64,000 nucleotides of DNA, from the NCBI GenBank assembly GCA_020186115.1, contig WSYJ01000178.1, positions 806,001 through 870,000 of the forward strand. Reading direction: 5' to 3'. The stretch is from Histomonas meleagridis. Its lineage: Eukaryota > Parabasalia > Tritrichomonadida > Dientamoebidae. This document shows, piece after piece, positions 56,906 to 64,000 of this stretch; positions within the stretch are counted from its first letter, which is position 1, and every line of letters begins with the position of its first letter. The position numbers and the translations under genes are program-made. Below the pieces are notes generated by a model, which saw nothing but the letters and a program-made list of their open reading frames with translations, had not been told where the DNA came from and ran no database searches.

Positions 56906-57874
56906 ATGAACAAAAAAGGAAAGAAATCAAAGATTGATGAATTTGTGGAAATGGGTGTGAATGCCATCATTCGCCCACCTAGAAGTGAATATGATCCAAA
57001 TTCACTTCCTCTCAAGGTTTTTATTCCTGGCTATGGAAATGTTGATCGCAAACCAATTTCTTTTAAAAATAGTCGAGGGCTGAAGATTGTTGGTTCTTTC
57101 TATGCCCCATCTTTTCAAATTCCAGAAATGTCATGTGTTGTTTATCTTCATGGCAATGCCTCTTCCCAACGTGAAGGAACATTTCTAGTTCCTGTTTTTG
57201 TTCCTTCTGGTGTTGGTGTTCTTTGTTTTGACTTTGCCGGTTGTGGTGCAAGTGAAGGTGAATATATATCACTTGGCTTATTCGAAAAAGATGATGTTGC
57301 GTGTGCCATTAATTTTGTTCGAGAACAATTTGGTGTTGGAAAAGTTGCCATATGGGGTCGTTCTATGGGTGCTGCCACAGCCTTTTATGCAATGTCAGAA
57401 GATCCGACAATTGCTGGAGCCGTTGCAGACTCTTCATTTTCATCACTTCCCATCCTAATTGGAGAGCTTGGGAAGCAATACAATGTTCCCACAGTTGTTT
57501 CCAAATCTGCTGTTTGGTATGTTTCTGGGAAAATCGAAAAACTTGCGAAATTCGACATCCGAAAAGTTGAACCAATTGAAGCAGCGAAGACGTGTTTCAC
57601 GCCAGTTCTAATTATACATGGGTTAGATGATAATTTCATCAATTTCCATCATTCGCAAGATATCTATGACAAATATGCTGGCGACGACAAAGACATTTTA
57701 CTTGTAGAAGGAGATCACAATAGCGAAAGGCCTATGGAGGTAAAAGTGCAAGCGATAATGTTCTTGGCAAACATTTTGGACTGTCCAATAGTTATGGACG
57801 AGATACCAATGTTGTTGCAGCAATCTGGAAGACACCATTTCTCTTCTTTCGAAGATATGTTATGTCAAATGTAA
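56906..57874 (+). CDS. Alpha/beta hydrolase (ABHD/BEM46-S33-like)
   Basis: 322 residues. Classic fold: VVYLHGNASSQREG (oxyanion HGN), LCFDFAGCGASEGEY, VAIWGRSMGAATAFY (nucleophile elbow G-R-S-M-G), PVLIIHGLDDNFINFHHS (acid Asp) and LLVEGDHNSERP (catalytic His). All three catalytic residues are present. Resembles serine aminopeptidase S33/ABHD12-17-type hydrolases acting on lipids or acyl proteins; the substrate is unknown. No membrane span or signal peptide; the N-terminus is basic (MNKKGKKSK). ATG 56906; stop TAAA. Confidence 0.92.
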   Translation: MNKKGKKSKIDEFVEMGVNAIIRPPRSEYDPNSLPLKVFIPGYGNVDRKPISFKNSRGLKIVGSFYAPSFQIPEMSCVVYLHGNASSQREGTFLVPVFVPSGVGVLCFDFAGCGASEGEYISLGLFEKDDVACAINFVREQFGVGKVAIWGRSMGAATAFYAMSEDPTIAGAVADSSFSSLPILIGELGKQYNVPTVVSKSAVWYVSGKIEKLAKFDIRKVEPIEAAKTCFTPVLIIHGLDDNFINFHHSQDIYDKYAGDDKDILLVEGDHNSERPMEVKVQAIMFLANILDCPIVMDEIPMLLQQSGRHHFSSFEDMLCQM

Positions 57875-58380
57875 ACGCCAAAATTTATTTTACTGTTTAA
57901 TTATCTTGAAAATTATAACGAAGTTTTGTAAGAATAATTAAATGAATGAACGAAATAATTAAACATTATTTTATTTGCAATAAAAAAAATTTTATATTTG
58001 AGGAAATCAATTTTTACTAATTGACGAAATATATATATGTACTTGCAGCTCTATATTAAGTCCATAGTATGAACTTGAATATATATTAATAAATCTATTA
58101 TTTTTATATTGAAAGATTCTATTTTTAAAACTTTAAAAAAAAAATTCATTTATTTTTAAAAATATACAAGAAGGAATTTATATTATGACAGAAGATGTTA
58201 AATTAACATGAATAATATTTATCTATATTGTTTAAAACTCAAAAATAATATTTGGAAATTATTAAATTTATTTGAAACTGCACTTATGTTGGCACCAAAA
58301 AATTCTCATGTAGAAATTGTTAAATTAATTCGTAAAAAATTAAATAAATGTACGTTTTGTTAAAACAAATAATCCGATCA
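57875..58380. other. Intergenic with an ankyrin remnant
   Basis: About 500 bp of A/T-rich DNA between the hydrolase and the ankyrin tail. Its right half contains the plus-strand ankyrin remnant at 58238-58363. Nothing else is seen. Confidence 0.45.
58238..58363 (+). pseudogene. Ankyrin remnant on the opposite strand
   Basis: An in-frame stretch reads KNNIWKLLNLFETALMLAP, then NSHVEIVKLIRKKLNK and a stop. It matches the unit QNNIWKIFKLFRTALIL...EIVKLL of the adjacent minus-strand array, but lies on the plus strand. An inverted, decayed copy. Confidence 0.6.
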
Positions 58381-59046
58381 TTATAAATAGAAAAATAACA
58401 AACAATTTGAAATTGAGTTTACAAAATAATATAAATAATTTAAAAATGTTATTTCGAAACATAAAATTATTTTAATAAATCCAAAACAAAACATATATAC
58501 AATTTTAACTATTATATTAACTTCTTTGTGTTCAGAGAATAATTTAACTATTTCTATATAACCTCTTGCAGATGTAAACATAAGTGCTGTTCTAAATAAT
58601 TTAAATATTTTCCATATATTATTTTGAGATATTGGATAATTAAAATAAAAATTATCTTTAGCATTAATATCAATTCCTTCTTGTTCAAGAAGTAATTTAA
58701 CTATCTCTATATAACCATAATAAGATGATAATATAAGTGCTGTTCTAAATAATTTAAATATTTTCCATATATTATTTTGAGATATTGGATAATTAAAATA
58801 AAAATTATCTTTAGCATTAATATCAATTCCTTCTTGTTCAAGAAGTAATTTAACTATCTCTATATAACCATAATAAGATGATAATATAAGTGCTGTTCTA
58901 AATAATTTAAATATTTTCCATATATTATTTTGAGATATTGGATAATTAAAATAAAAATTATCTTTAGCATTAATATCAATTCCTTCTTGTTCAAGAAGTA
59001 ATTTAACTATTTCTGTATAACCTTTTGAAGATGCTAAAATAAGTGC
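58381..59046 (-). pseudogene. Out-of-frame ankyrin tail of the DUF3447 gene
   Basis: Open minus-strand frame of about 220 codons without ATG until 58581. It continues the ankyrin repeats of the gene at 59034-60473 in another frame: ALILASSKGYTEIVKLLLEQ, then twice SSYYGYIEIVKLLLEQEGID with the insert NNIWKIFKLF, ending TSARGYIEIVKLFSEHKEV and a hydrophobic tail. The join is lost because the unit at 59047-59217 is 170 bp instead of 153. Either a frameshift or an unrecognised intron. Confidence 0.65.
58588..59046 (-). repeat. 153-bp tandem ankyrin repeats
   Basis: Three successive 153-bp units (start points 58588, 58741, 58894, next at 59047), the first two junctions nearly identical over their whole length. 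Each encodes 51 residues: one ankyrin repeat of 33 plus an 18-residue insert containing ISQNNIWKIFKLF. Near identity indicates recent amplification or homogenisation. Confidence 0.8.
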
Positions 59047-60473
59047 TGTAAAAAATATTTAAAATAATTTCCAAACATTATTATGAAATATAAAATTATT
59101 AAAATAAACATTAAATAATACAAATAAATACCTTTAGCATTAATATCAATTCCTTTTTGTTCAAGAAGTAATTTCACTATTTTGTTATGACCATTTGCAG
59201 ATGCTAAAATAAGTGCTGTAAAAAATAATTTAAATATTTTCCAAATATTATTTTGAGATATTAAATAATTAAAATAAAAATTATCTTTAGCATTAATATC
59301 AACTTTTTGTTCTAAAACATATATAACAAGTTCAAGATTTCCTGATTTGGAAGCAAGAACTAAAGTAACTTTGGGCATATACAAATATAATTCATTTAGA
59401 AAGTGCTTTAAAAGAAATATATTTCCAATAATCACCGATTTTTTAATGATAGATTCATTAATTTTCATGCCATTTTCTTGTAAAAATGAAAATATTTCAT
59501 AATTATGATGTAAAATACATTTCTCACCTAATTCTTCTAAATTATTAATTTTACCAATTTTATTTTCATAAAGATAATGAAAAATATCATTTTGATGAAA
59601 TTCAATTGCTACTTCATATGATCCATGAAATGAAGAATGATTTTGTTCACATAAATGGATGATTTCAAGATTTCCACCTGCAACTGCATACTTACCTGTA
59701 TTCCGAATATAAGAATTACTTAGTAATAAATATTTAAAACATTTAACTGAACCAAAAAATGCTGCAAACTCAATTAATCTAACATTATTTTGGTTAATAA
59801 ATGAATATCTTTCATAAAGTGATGGAAGAATGTATTGATTAAAATCGAAATCATTTAGTGATGATATTTCTTGAAGTTTTTCTATTTCATCATTTCGAAT
59901 TATTTTTGCGATATCATTAGGATTAATTCCTTCTCTAATTAATTTTTTATGAAGTTCCCAATCATTCTTTGATAGTTTTTCAAAATTTTCCATAAAAGAT
60001 TTTTGTATTTCATTTACATATCTCTTATTATGATATTTTTTGATTTCCTCTTCCGAATTGTAATGAGCAAAGAATAAGTTCCATGGAGTTTTTACATTCT
60101 TTGATGAGATAAATTTGTTTTTAATCATGTCATCAAGAAGATAATAAGATTCGTGAGTGTATTTACTAAGAAGAAAACCTTCAAATACATCGAAAATTTT
60201 TGATTTACTTTTATTATTCTCCTCGAATGTTTCAATTTCTTTAATAAAATCCATATATATTTCGGTATCATTCATTAATTTAATGGATAATTCATATATC
60301 ATCTGACTAATAATTAGATTTAAAGAAAAAGAGAATTTTTCATCAAATTTATCGATTATTAAATATGCTGATTGCTTAATATTTTCGTTACATAAACCAA
60401 AAATTATTTGTTTCAGTGAAAGAAGTTTTTCAAATTCATTTTGGAATTTTTGATCTCTTCCAGTTAGTTCCAT
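59034..60473 (-). CDS. DUF3447/ankyrin protein
   Basis: 479 residues from ATG 60473 (MELTGRDQKFQNEFEKLL). A helical N-terminal region of about 190 residues is followed by the DUF3447-type core (NNVRLIEFAAFFGSVKCFKY, GKYAVAGGNLEIIHLCEQNH, DIFHYLYENKI) and ankyrin repeats (LVLASKSGNLELVIYVLEQ, ALILASANGHNKIVKLLLEQ). The last 30 residues after DINAKG are hydrophobic text from a shifted frame, so the real protein probably continues into 58381-59046. A possible GT...AG segment (59131-59046, 86 nt) would restore the frame but leave the repeat short. No signal peptide. Paralog of the gene at 1-1133. Confidence 0.8.
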   Translation of the reverse strand: MELTGRDQKFQNEFEKLLSLKQIIFGLCNENIKQSAYLIIDKFDEKFSFSLNLIISQMIYELSIKLMNDTEIYMDFIKEIETFEENNKSKSKIFDVFEGFLLSKYTHESYYLLDDMIKNKFISSKNVKTPWNLFFAHYNSEEEIKKYHNKRYVNEIQKSFMENFEKLSKNDWELHKKLIREGINPNDIAKIIRNDEIEKLQEISSLNDFDFNQYILPSLYERYSFINQNNVRLIEFAAFFGSVKCFKYLLLSNSYIRNTGKYAVAGGNLEIIHLCEQNHSSFHGSYEVAIEFHQNDIFHYLYENKIGKINNLEELGEKCILHHNYEIFSFLQENGMKINESIIKKSVIIGNIFLLKHFLNELYLYMPKVTLVLASKSGNLELVIYVLEQKVDINAKDNFYFNYLISQNNIWKIFKLFFTALILASANGHNKIVKLLLEQKGIDINAKGIYLYYLMFILIILYFIIMFGNYFKYFLQHLF

Positions 60474-60945
60474 ATGATGTTGATATGTATTTTGACTGGA
60501 GGTTATTTTGAGTACTGAAAATTTGAATTTCGTTCATGGAAAGAAATTATAATATTTTACTTTTAGTATATTCATTTATATTACATATGCTTATGTGACT
60601 ACTAAATTAAACTTGAATAGATATTTTGGATTCCATCAAACATTCAACCAACCAATTTTTCACGCTCTTCAATAGGGGAACTTTATTTACAATAGAAAAA
60701 TTTTTATTAATCTATTGAAATATGAAAATTATTTACACTTTCGTTCTACTATTCAAACAGAAAACCATTTACATTATCAGATAACATTTTATTAAAAAAT
60801 GTGAGAAAAAGCTCAATCAAAGAAAAAATAGATTTCTCTAAAGTGTAAATTTTCATGAAAAGGTGTTGGTCTTTAAAAACATAAATATGATTTAAAAGTA
60901 TAAACTGGTTGTAAAAAAACATCAGTGCCTTTGAATAAAAATAAG
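60474..60945. other. Intergenic, no gene seen
   Basis: About 470 bp upstream of the ankyrin gene; A/T-rich with no recognisable feature. Confidence 0.45.
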
Positions 60946-61245
60946 TTACACATATGATATTTCAGTTAAAAAAAATATTTTGGCAAACTCTGAAAAATAA
61001 ATCAACTCAGATGCTTCTGATTTTTTACCAATCGGAGAAAACACAAAAGAAACTTGATTTAATCCGTGTGAGTATGCTTTAATTAGTTTCAGTTCAGCTG
61101 TTATAGTTGTTGAATCTACTTGTTTGCTCGATTGAATTGGGAAATTCACATGATTGTTAAATTTTGAATGCTGCCGATTTTTACAACCACATTTTTTTGA
61201 ATACATAACTTTTCGGGATTTGATCTTTGTGGTGTATCGATACAT
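60946..61245 (-). CDS. Small hypothetical ORF
   Basis: 99 residues from ATG 61245. The N-terminus is basic with CGCKNRQHSKFNNH; the rest reads VNFPIQSSKQVDSTTITAEL and YSHGLNQVSFVFSPIGKK. I recognise no domain. Composition is more balanced than in translated A/T-rich DNA, so it could be a real small gene or part of an old repeat. The opposite strand is also partly open (61227-61484, no ATG). Low confidence. Confidence 0.3.
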   Translation of the reverse strand: MYRYTTKIKSRKVMYSKKCGCKNRQHSKFNNHVNFPIQSSKQVDSTTITAELKLIKAYSHGLNQVSFVFSPIGKKSEASELIYFSEFAKIFFLTEISYV

Positions 61246-61491
61246 TTCAAATCAATGTATCGAAGTATAGATTCTTATCGGTAGTAAAGTTTTCTAGATA
61301 TGGCATCGCAGCTGTTGAAAAAATAATAGTAAAAAAAAATGTACATTTTAGAATAAGGATATTTTTATTAAACTGGATGCAGATCTCCAACGATAGAATC
61401 AATTGGAATGTTTTAAACTCAGATATCGTTACCTCAAGAACTCACTCGGTTCTGAATGGTGATATCTGCTTGCTTTTTATATAAATAATAC
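61246..61491. other. Intergenic upstream of the small ORF
   Basis: About 245 bp; an ATG-less plus-strand frame crosses it. No supported feature. Confidence 0.35.
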
Positions 61492-61639
61492 ACCTTTATA
61501 CTAAAGGTTATATTTTATTTTCCCCATGCATTAATGGGTATAATTTTAAATTTATATTAGTTATTTTTCCCCATATATTAATGGGTTAAAAAATTCACCA
61601 CATAATAAGTGGTCAAATAAAAATCATCATAAGATGATT
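61492..61639. repeat. Array of five short hairpins
   Basis: Five inverted repeats in 148 bp: ACCTTTA/TAAAGGT (61492-61508), CCCAT/ATGGG (61523-61538), CCCAT/ATGGG (61570-61585), ACCAC/GTGGT (61597-61613) and AATCATC/GATGATT (61622-61639), with loops of 3-7 nt and centres 25-47 bp apart. The second repeats the 24821 element (CCCAT(A/G)CATTAATGGGTAT). The last ends 8 bp from the stop of the minus-strand gene at 61648. Confidence 0.6.
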
Positions 61640-61647
61640 GAGTAGAA

Positions 61648-61998
61648 TTAGAAATCTTCACCAAATATATCGTGTAAATAATCGATATCATTTAGTGGAT
61701 CAAAAAATGAATCTAATTCATAATTACAATCATTAGAAGGAGTGCCAATAAATATTTCTGACGGATTAAGTTCATAAGAATTATAATACTTAAATTCTTC
61801 TTTTGATGTATCATAAACTGGAACATTTTGCATAATGTCATTATCTAGCGGTTTAGGATTTATAGGTTGAGGTTGAGTTTGGTCAGTTTTGATTAACTTT
61901 CCTTTAGGATCAAGTTCATATCTCTCATTGTCATACATAATATACCGAGCACGAATGTGAAACTTAGGACGACCTGTTATAATACGCGAACGCTGCAT
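61648..61998 (-). CDS. Small acidic-tailed hypothetical protein
   Basis: 116 residues from ATG 61998 (MQRSRIITGRPKFHIRARYI); an upstream TTG start is unlikely. The first 30 residues are basic, followed by MYDNERYELDPKGKLIKTD and a Pro/Gln stretch; the C-terminus is acidic and aromatic (DSFFDPLNDIDYLHDIFGED), like a transcription-activation segment. The order of a basic start and acidic end recalls a small nuclear regulator, but I recognise no family. The hairpin array lies directly after its stop. Confidence 0.5.
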   Translation of the reverse strand: MQRSRIITGRPKFHIRARYIMYDNERYELDPKGKLIKTDQTQPQPINPKPLDNDIMQNVPVYDTSKEEFKYYNSYELNPSEIFIGTPSNDCNYELDSFFDPLNDIDYLHDIFGEDF

Positions 61999-62615
61999 AA
62001 ATCTTAGTGAACTGAATTTAAGGTTTGCAAGAAAAAATTGATACAAACTCAAGAAAGTTCGCCAGCAGACGATCAGTTTAAACGTTGTTTGAATAGTTTA
62101 ATCTCAGAAATTTTCTATGCTTAGCATTTTGAATTATTCACAATAAATAGCTCATCGGCTATCATCGAAAAAGTTGTCACATTGAAGATGTGTAAATGAT
62201 TGAATAAATGAATTTTATTTAGTAAATGTTTGTGCTAGTGAAAGTAACGAAGAAGAAACATATTGTGTCAAAATACAAGGAACATATACATGAGTAATGA
62301 ATATCCAAAAAAATTATGCTTCATATAATTCTTTCTGGTAAAAGATAAGTTACCTATGATTCTGAAATAACAAGACTAATACAATACATGATAAAATTTG
62401 ATCATCATAACTCGACAAATTAAAACAAAAATGAAAGAAAAATTAAAATAAATTCTTGGTAAAACAAATTAACATCATCTTAAATTTTGTTATAAAATAT
62501 GTTCACTACTTAATTTTGTTAAAATGATTTGATCAAACAATATAAATATAAATTTCCATAAATTTTATATTTTTTCCATAAAAATTTTAATTATTTTTAG
62601 AATTTAATGGATACT
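61999..62615. other. Intergenic, no gene seen
   Basis: About 620 bp between the small gene and the capping-protein stop; A/T-rich, with ATCATAACTCGACAA as the only mixed word. No feature recognised. Confidence 0.45.
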
Positions 62616-63416
62616 TTAATACATGAATCCGCCTCCTGTTTCTAACTCAGCTCTCCAATTTATCTTTGTCTTTGTCACCGGCATCTTCCTTCTTAAACAT
62701 GCAATTCCTTCTTCACCTATCTTAGTTAATGTTTCTTGCACAGATTTAATCCATTTTTCTTCAAATGATATAATTGCTTCGATTATTTGCGCTGACTTTT
62801 GTTGAACATTATCACCGTTAATAGAAACTGGACTAAGTGTGGCACTGTTTTGACAAACAGCATTACCGCCTTCGAAAAAGTGTTGTATGGATTCGATTTT
62901 GCCAGAAAGAGTTGAATTATCTTCGAAAACATATCGACTAATTACACTCCCTGTACGAAAGTTTTCAAGACTAATCGAAGAGCTACGAAGATATATAACT
63001 AAGCTGCCTTTGGAAGTGGTATAAACACCAACAGCGGCTTGTTCATGATATGTTTGTGATAAATAATCAGTAAGTTTGGTTTGCAACTCTTCGCGAAGTT
63101 CATTAGAGGGAACTTCGGGTTCACCTCCAATTTCTTCAGCACGACGATACGCAAAATTATAATTGAAAGTTTTATATGTAATAGGATCTACAAATGATCC
63201 ATCACTTTGGGCTGCTTCTTCACAAATGATAGCCGCATGTTGCGAAATTGGAACATAAGTGCATTGCTTCATATTCCATTTTTTGATGGTAGCTGCACGA
63301 CTTTCAAGGAGAGTGGGTTTACTTACAAGCACAGATAACACAGATGAACACTGTTCATATTCACCTGGTGGAGACTCTTCTAAAAAGCGAGAAACAACAT
63401 CAGTTTCACTTTCCAT
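62616..63416 (-). CDS. F-actin capping protein alpha subunit (CapZ alpha)
   Basis: 266 residues from ATG 63416 (MESETDVVSRFLEESPPGEY); the upstream GTG is not used. Family blocks are clear: FLEESPPGEYEQ (FL..APPGEF), KKWNMKQCTYVPI (YNMDQFTPV), GSFVDPITYKTFNYNF (FLDPR....F.FDH), and the C-terminus ACLRRKMPVTKTKINWRAEL, which matches ALRRQLPVTRTKIDW. With the beta subunit it caps actin barbed ends. TACGTTA and AAACGGTTT boxes lie within 45 nt of the start. The CARMIL-like gene at 40916 encodes a candidate partner. Confidence 0.96.
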   Translation of the reverse strand: MESETDVVSRFLEESPPGEYEQCSSVLSVLVSKPTLLESRAATIKKWNMKQCTYVPISQHAAIICEEAAQSDGSFVDPITYKTFNYNFAYRRAEEIGGEPEVPSNELREELQTKLTDYLSQTYHEQAAVGVYTTSKGSLVIYLRSSSISLENFRTGSVISRYVFEDNSTLSGKIESIQHFFEGGNAVCQNSATLSPVSINGDNVQQKSAQIIEAIISFEEKWIKSVQETLTKIGEEGIACLRRKMPVTKTKINWRAELETGGGFMY

Positions 63417-63503
63417 TGATAAAAACCGTTTAGAAATAACGTACACCTCTTAACGTTCTCATTCAAACAGAAAATTAAAAAAAAAATGTATTTTTTGTGG
63501 CGT

Positions 63504-64000
63504 TTACAAGGCCAAGTTCATGACTGCTGTGACTAAATCACCATCAGCATCACGAAGAGCTTGAACAGCACGTGCACGTGAAACATTAGATTGTTGCATG
63601 ATTGTGTTGATATCTTCTTCTTTAAGACCTGTTGCATCAACTTCTCCTTCTTGTTCATCTTCAACAACTGTAGCAGCTGGTTCAGCTGGAGCAGCTTCTT
63701 GAGCAGCAGCAGAGCTTCTAAGTTGTTCAACAGCCTTTGCACCTGGGTCTTGCATTTGTGGTTCTCCGAAAACGATGTAAACATCATCTATGAAATAAAC
63801 ATCTGGTGATGCAAAAGTCCACATGATTTGTGCACCTTTCCTCATCATAACTGTGGAAACCTTTTCAAGTGGTTTAAGGTTGTGTTTGAGAAGAGCTTCC
63901 TTCATTTTCTTTTCTGCACGAGATACTTTGCGTGGAGCAGCAACTGGTTCTTCAGTCTTAGTTTCTTCGACTTTTTCTTCTTCCTTGACTTCTTCAACCT
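63504..64000 (-). CDS. NACA: Nascent polypeptide-associated complex alpha (NAC alpha), 5' end beyond window
   Basis: The frame runs off the right edge; about 165 codons are visible. An internal ATG (63905) is preceded in frame by acidic text (EEVKEEEKVEETKTEEP) and then VSRAEKK, the usual NAC alpha lead-in, so the true start is outside. The NAC domain has LEKVSTVMMRKGAQIMWTF, SPDVYFIDDVYIVFGEPQM and DPGAKAVEQL (family: SKPDVYKSP..DTYIVFGEAKIED). A C-terminal UBA domain follows: EEDINTIMQQSNVSRARAVQ and AVMNLAL. Ribosome-bound chaperone guarding nascent chains. Codon use is strongly biased, consistent with high expression. Confidence 0.96.
   Translation of the reverse strand, partial: VEEVKEEEKVEETKTEEPVAAPRKVSRAEKKMKEALLKHNLKPLEKVSTVMMRKGAQIMWTFASPDVYFIDDVYIVFGEPQMQDPGAKAVEQLRSSAAAQEAAPAEPAATVVEDEQEGEVDATGLKEEDINTIMQQSNVSRARAVQALRDADGDLVTAVMNLAL

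Noticed and set aside
61227-61484. 85-codon plus-strand frame
   Set aside because: Starts with TTG and overlaps the small minus-strand ORF and the start of the hairpin region; no recognisable content.
1-64000. CRISPR arrays, bacterial operons or prokaryotic insertion sequences
   Set aside because: No regularly spaced direct repeats of that kind, no Shine-Dalgarno pattern, and all recognisable genes are eukaryotic.

Overview
The window is eukaryotic nuclear DNA, about 70% A+T, packed with almost entirely intronless genes on both strands. It reads as a trichomonad parabasalid: BspA-like LRR_5 surface proteins with one membrane span and a short basic cytoplasmic tail, DUF3447/ankyrin proteins, TKL-like kinase fusions, two-span sensor proteins, very short 5' flanks with MYB-type boxes (TAACGATA, TACGTTA, AACGGTTT), and stop codons that often overlap a TAAA signal. 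I favour Tritrichomonas (for example T. foetus) over Trichomonas vaginalis, but cannot prove the species from sequence alone.

Left end (1-4.9 kb): a DUF3447/ankyrin gene cut by the window edge, divergent from a pseudokinase-GTPase fusion that carries a frameshift in the kinase catalytic loop, followed by ankyrin debris. Core housekeeping block (4.9-35.1 kb): importin-beta, a CBF/NOC4-like protein, ribosomal L13e, enoyl-CoA reductase (TECR/Tsc13-like), a Cache-type sensor with a degenerate phosphodiesterase-like domain, a helical protein with a probable 23-nt intron, a GET2/CAML-like three-span protein, coiled-coil proteins, a C2 protein, an amino-acid transporter, an ARM-like protein, a glomulin-like protein head-to-head with an Integrator-4-like protein, CNOT9, a LisH-RasGEF, protein phosphatase 5, a degenerate prolyl-tRNA-synthetase-like protein and ribosomal L38e.

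Middle (35-51 kb): a two-PHD SET-domain chromatin protein, a secreted BspA-like protein, a membrane-anchored isochorismatase-fold hydrolase, a CARMIL-like LRR protein and a cyclin. Then comes a BspA-like cluster: two membrane-anchored paralogs with near-identical 3' halves, one truncated copy, and between them about 2 kb of duplicated debris with an orphan reading-frame fragment.

Right part (51-64 kb): phosphatidylinositol-synthase-like CDP-alcohol transferase, a TFIIIC B-block-subunit-like protein divergent by only 24 bp from a Pkr1-like ER protein, ribosomal L29e (59 codons), an alpha/beta hydrolase, a second DUF3447/ankyrin gene with a broken 153-bp tandem ankyrin array, two unrecognised small genes, F-actin capping protein alpha, and NAC alpha cut by the right edge.

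The genes do not form a pathway; this is a normal gene-dense chromosome segment in which housekeeping genes alternate with lineage-specific expanding families. The most unusual signals are two arrays of short hairpins placed just 3' of minus-strand genes, a 23-nt intron candidate, a 24-bp bidirectional promoter, the kinase-GTPase fusion with a GFG motif, and the 51-residue ankyrin unit.
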